From: Erythrobacter colymbi
Lineage (GTDB): Bacteria > Pseudomonadota > Alphaproteobacteria > Sphingomonadales > Sphingomonadaceae
Length of the DNA stretch: 64,000 bases
Assembly: GCF_002155685.1 (NCBI RefSeq)
Contig: NZ_MUYK01000003.1
Coordinates: 310,001-374,000, forward strand
Reading direction: 5' to 3'
This document shows positions 25,355 through 36,900 of the stretch, in pieces. Below the pieces are notes generated by a model. That model was not told the DNA's origin, did no database searches, and saw only the letters and a program-made list of their open reading frames with translations. Positions within the stretch are counted from its first letter, which is position 1. Each line of letters starts with the position of its first letter. A program made the translations under genes and the position numbers.

Positions 25355-26712
25355 GCGAATTGCTCCCTCTCCAAATTCCGTGCGGCGCTCGCGCGGATCG
25401 CGCCTGCGCCGGTGGCTTTCACCGCCAGCAGCGCGGCAAGGACGAAGGCCCCCGCCTCGACCGCGAAGACCAGCTGGAAGGCCGCGCCGACATCGCCGAG
25501 CAGCCAGCGCGCCACATCGAGGCCGACCGCGCCGATCAGGCCGCCAAGCCCGAAGGCGATGGCCTGCGAAGCGCCCCACACGCCCATGCGCACGCCCTCG
25601 CGGGTGGTCTCGCCGGCACCGGCAAGGCCCATCATCGAGCCTATGGCCGCGACCGCGAAAACGCCGTTGCCGAAGCCCAGCACGAACAGATTGAGCGCGA
25701 AGGGCCACGGCGGCCCCGTCACCGCCGCCACCCCCAGCGCGCCGAGCCCGAGGCCCGAGGCGAGGCAGCCGCCGACCACCCACGGGCGCAGGCCCCCCGC
25801 GCGGCTCGCGGAAAAGGCGCTGCCGCCGATGCCCGCCACGATCATCCCGATCAGGATGCCGCCCTGGTGGAACTGGCCGACCGTCGCGGTCGATTCTCCC
25901 GGGGCCATGTGGAAGATGAGGCCGGCGAAAGGCTCGAGGATCAGGTCCTGCATCGAGAAGGCGATCATCGAGACGAAGATGAAAATGGTGAAGCGGCGCG
26001 CGGCCGCCTCGTGCCAGATTTCGGCCAGCGCGGCGCGGAAATCGGGCGGAGGCGCATCGTCGGCGGCGTCGCGGAAGTGGCCCGCCTGCCGCTCGAGCCG
26101 CCATGTCGCCAGCACCGTCAGCGCGATCATCACCGCCGCAAGCCCGCCCGCGACCTCGAGCAGGCGCTCAGGGCTGAAAGGCACGATCAGCTTGCCGACC
26201 GTGATCGCCGAGGCGACGATGCCGCCGACCATCATGATCCATGTCACCGCCGCGGCCGCCGCGCGGCGCTCGGGCGCGACGCCGCTGGCGAGCAGCGCCA
26301 GAGCCGAGGTGCCGCCCGCACCCACGCCGACGCCGACCAGCGCATAGGCGAAGACCGCGAGCGTGATGGCGAAGGCGAAGTTGCTCCCCATCATCAGCGT
26401 CGCCTGCGTCGCCAGCAGCGCGCCGGTTGCCAGCACGGCAACGCCGCCGATGATCCACGGCACGCGGGCAGCGCCCTTGTCGGAGCCATGCCCCCACAGC
26501 GGCCGGGCCATCTGCACGCCGTAATGCCATGCGACCAGCCCCGCCGGGATCGCGGCGGCGAGCTTGAACTCGACCACCATCAGCCGGTTGAGCACCGCCG
26601 TCGTCAGCATCACCAGCGCGCCGATCGCGGCCTGCACCAGCCCGATCCGCACGATGCCGAGCCAGCCGAAGCCCTTGGTCCGCGTCTCGGACGAGGCGAG
26701 CGGCGCGTGCAT
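25351..26712 (-). CDS. LhaA/PucC-type MFS protein (bch2/orf428 type)
   Basis: A 453-residue membrane protein with about 12 helices of the PucC branch of the major facilitator superfamily. Blocks include L-N-R-L-M-V-V-E-F near residue 35, M-A-R-P-L-W-G-H-G-S-D near 60, S-M-Q-D-L-I-L-E-P-F-A near 235 and G-N-G-V-F-A-V-A-A near 340. Members between bchG and bchP are thought to move or protect new bacteriochlorophyll for antenna assembly. Its start shares bases with the bchG stop (TGATG) and its stop overlaps bchP (ATGA). A paralogue, lhaA, lies at 39214. Confidence 0.9.
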   Translation of the reverse strand: MHAPLASSETRTKGFGWLGIVRIGLVQAAIGALVMLTTAVLNRLMVVEFKLAAAIPAGLVAWHYGVQMARPLWGHGSDKGAARVPWIIGGVAVLATGALLATQATLMMGSNFAFAITLAVFAYALVGVGVGAGGTSALALLASGVAPERRAAAAAVTWIMMVGGIVASAITVGKLIVPFSPERLLEVAGGLAAVMIALTVLATWRLERQAGHFRDAADDAPPPDFRAALAEIWHEAAARRFTIFIFVSMIAFSMQDLILEPFAGLIFHMAPGESTATVGQFHQGGILIGMIVAGIGGSAFSASRAGGLRPWVVGGCLASGLGLGALGVAAVTGPPWPFALNLFVLGFGNGVFAVAAIGSMMGLAGAGETTREGVRMGVWGASQAIAFGLGGLIGAVGLDVARWLLGDVGAAFQLVFAVEAGAFVLAALLAVKATGAGAIRASAARNLEREQFA

Positions 26713-27632
26713 CAGATGTGCCCCCCGAGGCCGAGCGCCGCGGCGAGCATTCCCAGCACATAGAGCGTCACGCCCACGCCATTGTACCACGGCGCGTATT
26801 TCGCCGGATCGCGCAGCAGCCGCGGCATGGCGGCGATCTGGGCGGCGAGCACCACGGCCACCGCTCCGGCGGAGAGCGCGTAACCCCAGACCAGCAGCAG
26901 CGCGATCACCACCACCTGTGCACCCGCCATCGTAAGGCAAGCCAGCCGCGCCGCGCCGCTCACGCCAAGCACCACGGGCAGCGAGGTAAGGCCGGTCTGG
27001 CGGTCACCCTCGACCGCCTTGAAGTCATTGAGGACCATGATCCCGTGCGCGCCGAGCGAATAGAGCACCAGCACCGCCAGCACATGGGCCGAGGGCATCG
27101 CGCCCAGCATCACGGTCGCCCCGGTAAACCACGAGAGCCCCTCGTAAGTCAGCCCGCATACCAGCGGGCCGAGCCAGCCGTTTGCCTTGAAGCGCAGCGG
27201 CGGGGCGGAATAGACCCAGGCGAAGGCGAGGCCGACGAGGCCGGCGACGAAGACGATCGGCCCCAGCGCCCAGGCGACGCTCGCCGAAACGAGGCTCGCG
27301 ATAATGGCGATATAGAGCCCCCAGCGGCCCGGGATGCGGCCCGAGGGGATCGGGCGATGTGGCTCGTTGATGGCATCGACGTGGCGGTCGAACCAGTCGT
27401 TCACCGCCTGGCTGGTGCCGCACACCAGCGGCCCGGCGAGCAGCACGCCGCCCGCGACAAACCACCAGCGTCCCTCCAGCCCCGCGCCCGAGGACACGGC
27501 GCCGCACATGAAGGCCCACATTGGCGGGAACCAGGTGATCGGTTTCAGCAGTTCGAGAACATCGGCCGGTCGCAGGCGCGGACGGGCGGCCGGGGTGGGC
27601 ACGGTGCGAGTCGAGGGTACCGAGTGCTCCAT
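26712..27632 (-). CDS. bchG: Bacteriochlorophyll synthase
   Basis: A 306-residue polytopic prenyltransferase of the UbiA family. It esterifies bacteriochlorophyllide a with geranylgeranyl diphosphate in the membrane. The first aspartate-rich motif is N-D-W-F-D-R-H-V-D-A-I-N-E-P-H-R-P-I-P-S (about residues 78-97) and the second region holds L-N-D-F-K-A-V-E-G-D. These are diagnostic for ChlG/BchG. First gene of a leftward operon bchG, lhaA-like, bchP, tspO and the 84-residue gene. A promoter with a PpsR-type site lies just upstream. Confidence 0.97.
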   Translation of the reverse strand: MEHSVPSTRTVPTPAARPRLRPADVLELLKPITWFPPMWAFMCGAVSSGAGLEGRWWFVAGGVLLAGPLVCGTSQAVNDWFDRHVDAINEPHRPIPSGRIPGRWGLYIAIIASLVSASVAWALGPIVFVAGLVGLAFAWVYSAPPLRFKANGWLGPLVCGLTYEGLSWFTGATVMLGAMPSAHVLAVLVLYSLGAHGIMVLNDFKAVEGDRQTGLTSLPVVLGVSGAARLACLTMAGAQVVVIALLLVWGYALSAGAVAVVLAAQIAAMPRLLRDPAKYAPWYNGVGVTLYVLGMLAAALGLGGHI

Positions 27633-27638
27633 GTGAGA

Positions 27639-27717
27639 AGGCTATGCCTGACAGACAATAGCGTCAAATTGTTTTGACACTATATTTCCGACAAACCGTG
27701 ATTTTGACGTTCAAAAT
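27639..27717 (-). promoter_or_regulatory. bchG promoter region with PpsR-like site and a second palindrome
   Basis: On the plus strand, 27662-27679 reads CGTCAAATTGTTTTGACA: TGT-N12-ACA with one base changed, and a perfect inner palindrome GTCAAA-TTGT-TTTGAC. On the minus strand its end gives -35 TTGACG, a 17-base spacer and -10 TAGCCT (27639-27644). A further inverted repeat ATTTTGA-CGT-TCAAAAT lies at 27701-27717. TGT-N11-ACA occurs at 27753-27769. The rest of the 304-base gap to ppsR holds a short dispersed repeat at 27826 and nothing else I can name. Confidence 0.6.
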
Positions 27718-27825
27718 CGTAAACAGGTTGTTGGATATGTCAGATCGGCACATGTCAGGCGGATTGACAGTTGGATTTAGGATCGGTTTTCGGGATGGTG
27801 TCGCAGGCCGCTTTCAGCCTGGCAC

Positions 27826-27841
27826 CAGACCCCCTCTAGCC
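27826..27841 (+). repeat. Short dispersed repeat, copy 1
   Basis: CAGACCCCCTCTAGCC occurs here and, as its exact reverse complement, at 60380-60395. Both copies lie in intergenic DNA among further C-rich units of the same flavour (CCAGACCCCGTCCAGCC follows here). This looks like a degenerate clustered repeat family of the genome. Function unknown. Confidence 0.55.
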
Positions 27842-27936
27842 TCCGCCAGACCCCGTCCAGCCCCGTTCAGGGGCGCATTCGGCGCGGGTTCGCGGGGTGC
27901 AGAGCGCGGCGGGCGATTTGCCCTACAGGCGCAGGC

Positions 27937-29358
27937 TTACTCGCCGTCGCCGGCGAGGTTGCCGAGGCCGTAGCGGTGGAGCTTCGAATAGAGGCTCTGG
28001 CGCGAAAGGCCGAGGATTTCGGCGGCCGAGGCACGGTTGTCCGAGGTGTAACTCAGCGCCGCCTCGATACAGAGCCGCTCGATCAGGTCGGTGCTCTCGC
28101 GCACGATGTCCTTGAGGCTCATGCGGCCGACCAGATCGGTGAGCTGTTCGACCGAGCGCGGGAGATCCTGCGCGCTGGGCGGCAGATCGCGCATCCGGCG
28201 GCCCACGGGGCGGATCACGAAGGCGTAATAGCCATCCTCGCCAGTGGTCCGAACCGCCGACAATTCAACGGGTTCGCCTTCGATATCATGGCCGACGCGC
28301 AGCACCGTGGCGACATTGCGGGCCGAGCCGTGCTGGTCGATCTGGCCCTCGATCAGGTCGAGGTCGATCCCCGGACGGCCGATCGATTCCGAAAGGTGCC
28401 GCCCGCGCAGCTGGTCGACGCTGGCGGCCTGGAGCATCTCGACGAAGGCCGCGTTGGCGGTGACGATCTCGAGATTGCTGTCAGCCACCACGAAGGCATC
28501 GGGCATCTGGTCGACCAGCGCGAGAACGGGGGAAAACTCGCCCGCGGGCCGGTCGGTCGCGGGGACGAGGCGGATCAGCAGGAACTGGCCGCGGTCCTGG
28601 GTGAAGCCGTTGACGCTCGCCATCACCTCGCGCTGGCCGCGGGTGATGCGGATGCGGCCCGGGCTGACGGTGTCCGACACGAGCGCCGCGCCGACCAGTG
28701 ACTGGACCGCATCATGCGAGGTTTTGTCGATGAAAGTCAGGAACTTCTTGCCAGCAAGGCTCGCCGGTCGGGCGCCCACGAGGGCATGTGCGGCGGGGTT
28801 CGCCTCGCGGATCCGCAGCGTCCCGCCCTCGACGATCATCACCGGCTCGGTCGATCGCTCGAACAGCATCCGGTAACGCGCCTCGAGCTGGCGCATACGC
28901 AGGTAATCACGCTCGAGCGATTGCTGGACCTGCAGCAGGCGCTGCTGGAGCTTGCCCGCCTCGCGCAGGTCGCGGCCGAAAGCGATGCGATGCTCGCCCC
29001 CGTTGACGCTGAGCACGGCGTAGCGGATCGGCACATCGCCATCGCGCGAGGGGTGGTTGACCTGCCGCCAGTGCTGCACCTCGCCCTTGCGGGCCGCGGC
29101 GAGCATCTCCATGATTTTCGGGCGGGATTCGTCGGTGACGGTCTCGATCCAGTTGGTGCCGACGAGGCTTGCAAAGCTCGGGAATTCGCGCGGATCGAAG
29201 GCCGCATCGAGGATCGTTCCGGTATCGTCGAGCACCAGCGTGACGTCGCCCGCGACCATCGCCAGCTTCATCGCGGCTTCGGCATCGAGCGTGTCGAACA
29301 GCTCGGCCGCTTTACCGAACGGGTGCTTGCCTTCGATGGAGTGTTTGCGGGTGAGCAT
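27937..29358 (-). CDS. ppsR: Transcriptional regulator PpsR (CrtJ)
   Basis: A 473-residue repressor of photosynthesis genes. It has an N-terminal domain, two PAS domains (roughly residues 160-260 and 280-390; blocks R-I-R-E-A-N-P-A-A and I-V-T-A-N-A-A-F) joined by a coiled Q-rich helix, and a Fis-type helix-turn-helix at the end (N-R-A-S-A-A-E-I-L-G-L-S-R-Q-S-L-Y). The only cysteine in the protein is C430 in L-C-I-E-A-A, matching the redox cysteine of the DNA-binding domain of CrtJ; the second cysteine used for the disulfide in Rhodobacter is missing. It follows aerR with a 12-base gap. Targets are the TGT-N12-ACA sites in this window. Confidence 0.96.
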   Translation of the reverse strand: MLTRKHSIEGKHPFGKAAELFDTLDAEAAMKLAMVAGDVTLVLDDTGTILDAAFDPREFPSFASLVGTNWIETVTDESRPKIMEMLAAARKGEVQHWRQVNHPSRDGDVPIRYAVLSVNGGEHRIAFGRDLREAGKLQQRLLQVQQSLERDYLRMRQLEARYRMLFERSTEPVMIVEGGTLRIREANPAAHALVGARPASLAGKKFLTFIDKTSHDAVQSLVGAALVSDTVSPGRIRITRGQREVMASVNGFTQDRGQFLLIRLVPATDRPAGEFSPVLALVDQMPDAFVVADSNLEIVTANAAFVEMLQAASVDQLRGRHLSESIGRPGIDLDLIEGQIDQHGSARNVATVLRVGHDIEGEPVELSAVRTTGEDGYYAFVIRPVGRRMRDLPPSAQDLPRSVEQLTDLVGRMSLKDIVRESTDLIERLCIEAALSYTSDNRASAAEILGLSRQSLYSKLHRYGLGNLAGDGE

Positions 29359-29370
29359 GGCGTGCCGAAC

Positions 29371-30255
29371 CTACCGGAGGTTCAGATCACGGGTAGCAGC
29401 AGTCTTCACCAGGGAGTTTGCAAGTTCCAGCGCTGCAAGCGCGTCTGCCCCCGTGCCATCGGCCCCAACTTCTACCGCAATTCCGGGGTTTTCGTTGATC
29501 ATTCGCTCGCCGACAAGCACGAAGATATTGGGGTTGGCGGAGACATTTCGTACCGCCTTGATGAGATTGCTCAAAGCGGCGCTAGGGCAATCGCGGGCGA
29601 GCGTCAATCCGAGCAGGTCGAAGGGCTGGCGAGCGAGCCGGTCGAGCAGCTCGCGCCGCTCGGGCTTGACCAGCGCCTCGCTGCGCCAGCCGCCGCGGGC
29701 GAAGACTTCCTCGATCATCAGTGTGCCGAAATTGTGGTGGTCGCCCGGCATGGGCGAGAACAGCGCGCTGTACGGCAGGGAAAGTCCGGCCAGATCGACC
29801 GGCGCGCGCGCGGCGACTTCGCGCATCACTTCCTGAAGGCGCCACAAACCCATTGTAACATCGAGGAAATCGCACTCGTCACGCTCCCACATCTCGCCCA
29901 GCTTGCGGGCGGCGGGAGCGAGCAGATCGAGGCAGATCGTCTCGACCGAGGCGCCGTTGGCGATGAAGGCATCGACCTCGGCCAGCAGGCTTGCAGCCTC
30001 GAGCCGGAGCGGCAGCATGGCGAAGCGCGAGGCCTCGTCCTGCGAAATCGTGCGGAAACGGCGCTGGCGGGCGCGGCTTTCGGCGGTGGTGTGGGCCATC
30101 AGAAGGCGGGGGATAATCTCGCTCTCGATGATGGTGTTGACCGAATCATGCTGATCCGAGTGAGCCGAGGCGCGCCGGCGGACAGCTTCGAGAGGAGCGG
30201 TGATCACCCCTCGCAACCCCGCACCGAACATCCCGGATGCCTTGGACTCTCCCAT
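29371..30255 (-). CDS. aerR: Cobalamin-binding antirepressor AerR/PpaA
   Basis: A 294-residue regulator that in Rhodobacter binds B12 in a light-dependent way and relieves PpsR/CrtJ repression. The C-terminal half is a B12-binding Rossmann domain. It carries G-D-H-H-N-F-G, where D172, H174 and G177 fit D-x-H-x-x-G and H174 or its neighbour is the likely cobalt ligand. Before it are helices with M-G-L-W-R-L-Q-E-V-M-R-E as in AerR/PpaA. GGGAGGG lies 8 bases before the ATG. It is first in an aerR-ppsR operon and divergent from bchF. Confidence 0.93.
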   Translation of the reverse strand: MGESKASGMFGAGLRGVITAPLEAVRRRASAHSDQHDSVNTIIESEIIPRLLMAHTTAESRARQRRFRTISQDEASRFAMLPLRLEAASLLAEVDAFIANGASVETICLDLLAPAARKLGEMWERDECDFLDVTMGLWRLQEVMREVAARAPVDLAGLSLPYSALFSPMPGDHHNFGTLMIEEVFARGGWRSEALVKPERRELLDRLARQPFDLLGLTLARDCPSAALSNLIKAVRNVSANPNIFVLVGERMINENPGIAVEVGADGTGADALAALELANSLVKTAATRDLNLR

Positions 30256-30425
30256 TCGTCAGACCCTCCCAGGTCGTGCGGACGAACCTTCCGCAGGAGG
30301 TAGTGACTGCCCCGCAAGGCAGCCTTGGCCCTGATCCCGAATAGCCAGCGACTCCTATCTACGCCTTTTTCGGGAGGCTGGCAAACGACCTTACCTAGGT
30401 TGGTCCAATCGTCAACAAGACTGAA

Positions 30426-30466
30426 CGTCCAATTCAATTGACACTTAAGTTGGAAAGCGTAATGAT
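30426..30466 (+). promoter_or_regulatory. bchF promoter with PpsR-like site
   Basis: CGTCCAATTCAATTGACA (30426-30443) is TGT-N12-ACA with one base changed. Its end is a consensus -35 TTGACA (30438-30443), followed by a 17-base spacer and AATGAT (30461-30466) as -10. The site lies in the 242-base divergent gap between aerR and bchF, 55 bases before bchF. It probably drives the long bchFNBHLM-lhaA-puh-acsF-hemA operon. Confidence 0.65.
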
Positions 30467-30497
30467 CCGAGTCTGAGAGAAAAGGCTAACGCGACAA

Positions 30498-32359
<1,862 letters not shown>

Positions 32360-32363
32360 GCCG

Positions 32364-33971
32364 ATGCAGCTCGCCGTCTGGACCTATGAAGGCCCCCCGC
32401 ACGTCGGCGCGATGCGCGTGGCGACGGCGATGGAGAAGCTCCACTACGTGCTCCACGCGCCGCAGGGCGATACCTATGCGGACCTGCTGTTCACGATGAT
32501 CGAGCGGCGCGGCAAGCGTCCGCCGGTGACCTACACCACCTTCGAGGCGCGCGATCTCGGCAAGGACACCGCGCAGATCTTCCAGGATGCCGCGCGCGAG
32601 GCGGTGGCGCGGTTCAACCCGCAGGCGATCATCGTCGGCGCGTCCTGCACCGCCGAGCTGATTCAGGACGATCCGGCGGGCCTTGCCGAAGCGATGGGCC
32701 TGCCCATCCCGGCGATCCCGCTCGAACTGCCGAGCTACCAGCGCAAGGAAAACTGGGGCGCGGCGGAGACCTTCTACCAGATCGTGCGGCATCTGGCCGA
32801 CACGACGGTGAACCGCGAACCGCGTGAGGGCCGCCGGCCAAGCGCCAACATCCTCGGCCCCACCGCGCTCGGCTTCCGCCACCGCGACGATCTGGTCGAG
32901 ATCAAGAAGATCCTCGCCCTGCTGGATGTCGAGGTAAACCTCGTCGCCCCGCTGGGCGCCACCCCGGAGGACATCGCGAGGATCGGCGCCGCCGACTTCA
33001 ACATCGTCCTCTACCCTGAAATCGCAGATGAGGCCGCCCGGTGGCTTGAGCGCACTTTCGCGCAACCCGCGGTCCGGACCATCCCTATCGGCGTGGGAGC
33101 GACTCGCTCTTTCATTGCCGACGTCGCCGAGCTGGCAGGTGCAGATCCCACGCCTGCCCTCGGCGACACCTCTTCACGGCTCCCGTGGTGGAGCCGATCG
33201 GTCGATTCGACCTACCTCACCTCCAAGCGCGTCTTCATCTTCGGCGATGCGACCCACGCGGTCGCCGCCGCCCGGATCGCGCGCGAGGAGCTGGGCTTCG
33301 AGGTCTGCGGCCTCGGCTGCTACAACCGCGAATTCGCCCGCGAAATCAGGGCCGAGGCCGCGCGCTGCGGGGTCGAGCCGCTGATCACCGACGATCACCT
33401 TGCGGTCGAGGATGCGATCGCGGCGGCCTGCCCCGAACTGGTGCTCGGCACGCAGATGGAGCGGCACATCGCCAAGCGCTTGGGCCTGCCCTGCGCGGTC
33501 ATCTCCGCTCCGGTCCACGTGCAGGATTTCCCCGCGCGCCACTCGCCCCAGATGGGCTTCGAGGGCGCCAACGTGATCTTCGACACCTGGGTCCACCCGC
33601 TGGTGATGGGGCTGGAAGAGCACCTCCTCACCATGTTCCGCGAGGATTTCGAATTCTCGGACGAAGCGGGCGCGTCGCATCACGCGGCGCATTCCCCGCG
33701 CAAGGCGGCACCCGAACCTGTCCCGTTCGTGTCGAGCGAAGTCGAGACACACAACGTAGCCCCTCCCTCCAGTCTCTCGACTTCGCTCGAGACGAACGGT
33801 GAATTGGTCAGCTCACTCTGGACCGCCGAGGCCGAGCGCGAATTGAAGAAAATCCCCTTCTTCGTGCGCGGCAAGGCCCGCCGCAACACCGAGAACTTCG
33901 CCGCCGCCGAAGGGCGCAGGCAGATCGATCTCGAAACGCTCTACGACGCCAAGGCGCATTATGCACGGTAG
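32364..33971 (+). CDS. bchB: Light-independent protochlorophyllide reductase subunit B, with an in-frame repeat in the linker
   Basis: A 535-residue NifK-like partner of BchN. Asp36 (in P-Q-G-D-T-Y-A-D) is the unusual aspartate ligand of the N-B cluster. [21 protein letters not shown] and [13 protein letters not shown] are strong family blocks, and the C-terminal PCP-red domain holds [14 protein letters not shown]. Between residues about 453 and 479 the protein reads through a palindromic genomic repeat (33723-33799), giving a serine/threonine/glutamate-rich segment (P-F-V-S-S-E-V-E-T and [10 protein letters not shown]). The frame stays open and both flanking domains are intact, so the enzyme is probably active. 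It overlaps bchH by 11 bases. Confidence 0.96.
   Translation: MQLAVWTYEGPPHVGAMRVATAMEKLHYVLHAPQGDTYADLLFTMIERRGKRPPVTYTTFEARDLGKDTAQIFQDAAREAVARFNPQAIIVGASCTAELIQDDPAGLAEAMGLPIPAIPLELPSYQRKENWGAAETFYQIVRHLADTTVNREPREGRRPSANILGPTALGFRHRDDLVEIKKILALLDVEVNLVAPLGATPEDIARIGAADFNIVLYPEIADEAARWLERTFAQPAVRTIPIGVGATRSFIADVAELAGADPTPALGDTSSRLPWWSRSVDSTYLTSKRVFIFGDATHAVAAARIAREELGFEVCGLGCYNREFAREIRAEAARCGVEPLITDDHLAVEDAIAAACPELVLGTQMERHIAKRLGLPCAVISAPVHVQDFPARHSPQMGFEGANVIFDTWVHPLVMGLEEHLLTMFREDFEFSDEAGASHHAAHSPRKAAPEPVPFVSSEVETHNVAPPSSLSTSLETNGELVSSLWTAEAERELKKIPFFVRGKARRNTENFAAAEGRRQIDLETLYDAKAHYAR
33723..33799. repeat. Dispersed palindromic repeat (REP-like), copy inside bchB
   Basis: Outer arms CCGTTCG and CGAACGG enclose TGTCGAGCGAAGTCGAGACA and TCTCTCGACTTCGCTCGAGA, themselves mutual inverted repeats, with about 27 bases between. 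It is the same element as at 6476-6540. It lies at the linker between the catalytic and PCP-red domains of BchB and adds no stop in the bchB frame. Confidence 0.85.
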
Positions 33972-36900
33972 TGTCGCCTCGGCCTCCTCGCTGGACCCGC
34001 GCGCGCCCGTCCGGGTGGTGATCGTCACGCTCGACAATCACTTGAAGGGCGCGGTCGACCGGGCCGAGGAAGCCCTGGCGAAGGAAGGCATCGACCTTTC
34101 GCTTCACGCCGCGAGCGAATGGGGCAGCAACCCGGCCGATCTCGAAGCGGTGAAGACCGCCATCGCCGGGGCCGACATCGTCATCGCGACGATGCTGTTC
34201 CTCGACGATCACATCCGCGCCATCCTTCCCAGCCTCGAAGCGCGGCGCGAGGAATGCGACGCGATGGTCTGCCTGATGAGCGCGGGCGAGGTGGTGAAGC
34301 TGACCAAGATGGGCGGCTACCGCATGGATGCACCCGCCAAGGGGCCTCTGGCGCTGCTCAAGAAGCTGCGCGGCAATGCCGGCAAGCCCGGCAGCAATTC
34401 GGGCGCGGGGCAGATGAAGATGCTGCGCCGCCTGCCCAAGCTGCTGCGCTTCATCCCCGGCACCGCACAGGATGTGCGCGCCTATTTCCTCACCCTGCAA
34501 TACTGGCTGGCCGGTTCCGACGAGAACGTGGTGGCGATGGTCCGCGCCCTGATCGACCGTTATGCGGCGGGCGAGCGCCTCTACCGCCGCGGGATCACCA
34601 AGGCCGATGCGCCGCTCGAATATCCCGAGAACGGGGTCTACCACCCCGCCACCCAGCAGCGCATCTCCGAGAGCCTGCGCCTGCTGCCCGCCACCCGCGG
34701 CCCCGAGGGCACGGTCGGGCTGATCCTGCTGCGCTCCTACCTCCTGGGCCGCGACTGCGCGCATTACGACGGTGCGATTGCCGCTTTCGAGGCGGCGGGG
34801 CTGAAGGTCGTCCCCGTGTTTGCCTCCGGCCTCGATGCGCGCCCCGCGATCGAGAAGTTCTTCATCGGTCCGGACGGCCGCCCCACGGTCGACGCGATCG
34901 TCAACCTCACGGGTTTCAGCCTGGTCGGCGGCCCCGCCTATTCCGACGCGCAGGCCGCGCGCGAGGTGCTGGGCAAGCTCGACCTGCCCTATCTCGCCGC
35001 CCACGCGATCGAGTTCCAGACCATCGAGGACTGGGCGCACCGCCCGCAGGGGCTGCTGCCGCTCGAATCCACCATGATGGTCGCGCTTCCCGAGCTTGAC
35101 GGCTCGACTGTCCCGCATGTGTTCGGCGGACGTGCGGGACAGTCGGGAGCAGGCTGCGGCGGGTGCGAGCGCCGCTGCGCGCGCCCGCAATCGCACAAGG
35201 CGCGGCCGATGCAGGCCTGCCCCGAACGCGCCGAGGCGCTGGCCGCCAAGACGCTGCGGCTGATCCGCCTGCGGCGGTCCGAACGCGCCGCGCGCAAGCT
35301 TGCGATCGTCGTGTTCAACTTCCCGCCCAATGCCGGCGCGACCGGCACGGCGGCCTTCATGGCGGTGCACGAGAGCCTTTACGCCACGCTCCAGCGCCTC
35401 AAGGCCGAGGGCTACGGCGTCGACGTGCCCGAAAGCCTCGATGCGATGCGCACTGCGCTGCTCGAGGGCAACCGCGAACGCTTCGGCACCGATGCCAACG
35501 TCGCCCACCGCATCCCCGCCGACGAGCACGTGCGGCGCGAGCCGCACCTCGCCGAGATCGAGGCCGCGTGGGGGCCCGCTCCCGGCAAGCAGCTGTCGGA
35601 CGGCGGCCACATCCTCGTTCAGGGCGCGCATTTCGGGAACGTCTTCGTCGGCGTCCAGCCCGGCTTCGGCTACGAGGGCGATCCGATGCGCCTGCTGTTC
35701 GAGGGCACCTTCGCCCCGACCCACGCCTTCAGCGCCTTCTACCGCTACATCCGCGAGGATTTCGGCGCGCATGCCGTGCTCCACTTCGGCACCCACGGCG
35801 CGCTCGAATTCATGCCGGGCAAGCAGGCGGGGATGAGCGGGCAATGCTGGCCGGACCGCCTGATCGGCGACGTGCCCAACTTCTACCTTTACGCCGCCAA
35901 CAACCCCTCGGAAGGGATGCTGGCCAAGCGCCGTTCGGGCGCGACGCTGATCAGCTACCTCACTCCGCCGCTGGCGCAGGCCGGGCTCTACAAGGGCCTG
36001 TCGGAACTGAAGGCAAGCGTCGAGCGCTGGCGCACCACCATCGACGACGAGGCCCACGCCGAGGAACGCGCCGATCTCGCCGCGCTGATCGCCGACCAGT
36101 GCGAGGCGCTCGACATCACCTATGCCGACATCGGTGAACTCCCCGCGCGTCTCTACGAGATGGAACAGGCGCTGATCCCGCACGGGCTCCACGTCTTCGG
36201 CCGCAACCCTTCGGGGGCGGAAGCCGAGGACATGCTCGATGCGATGATGGAGGCGGGCAGCCACGATGGCCCCACGCCTGACCGCGCGCGCCTTGCCGCC
36301 CTGCTCGATTCCTCGGACGAGATGGGCTCGCTGATCCATGCGCTCGACGGCGGCTATGTCGCGCCCGCGCCGGGCGGCGATGTGGTGGTCAACCCCGATG
36401 TGCTGCCCACGGGCCGCAACATCCACGGCTTCGACCCCTTCCTGCTCCCCTCGGCCTTCGCCTGCCGGATGGGCCGCGACCAGGCCGAGCAGCTGATCGC
36501 CCGCCATGTCAACGGCGGCCAACCCTTCCCAGAGAGCATCGCGATGGTGCTGTGGGGCACGGACAACATGAAGTCCGAAGGCGTCCAGATCGCTCAGGCG
36601 ATGACGCTGATGGGCGCCCGCCCCCGCCGCGACACCTATGGACGGCTTGCGGGCGCGGAGCTGATCCCGCTCGAAGAGCTGGGCCGCCCGCGGATCGACG
36701 TGGTGATGACCCTTTCGGGCATCTTCCGCGACCTGCTGCCGATGCAGACCCGGATGCTCGCCGAAGCCGCGCTGCTCGCCAGCCGCGCGCTCGAGCCCGA
36801 GGAAGCGAACTTCATCCGCAAGCACACCCTTGCCCAGATGGAGAAGCACGGCTGCGATCTCGAAACCGCTGCCCTGCGCGTCTTCTCCAATGCCGAAGGG

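Noticed and set aside
27753..27769. TGT-N11-ACA as a full PpsR site
   Set aside because: The spacing is one base short of the known N12 rule; mentioned only as a near match in the bchG promoter region.
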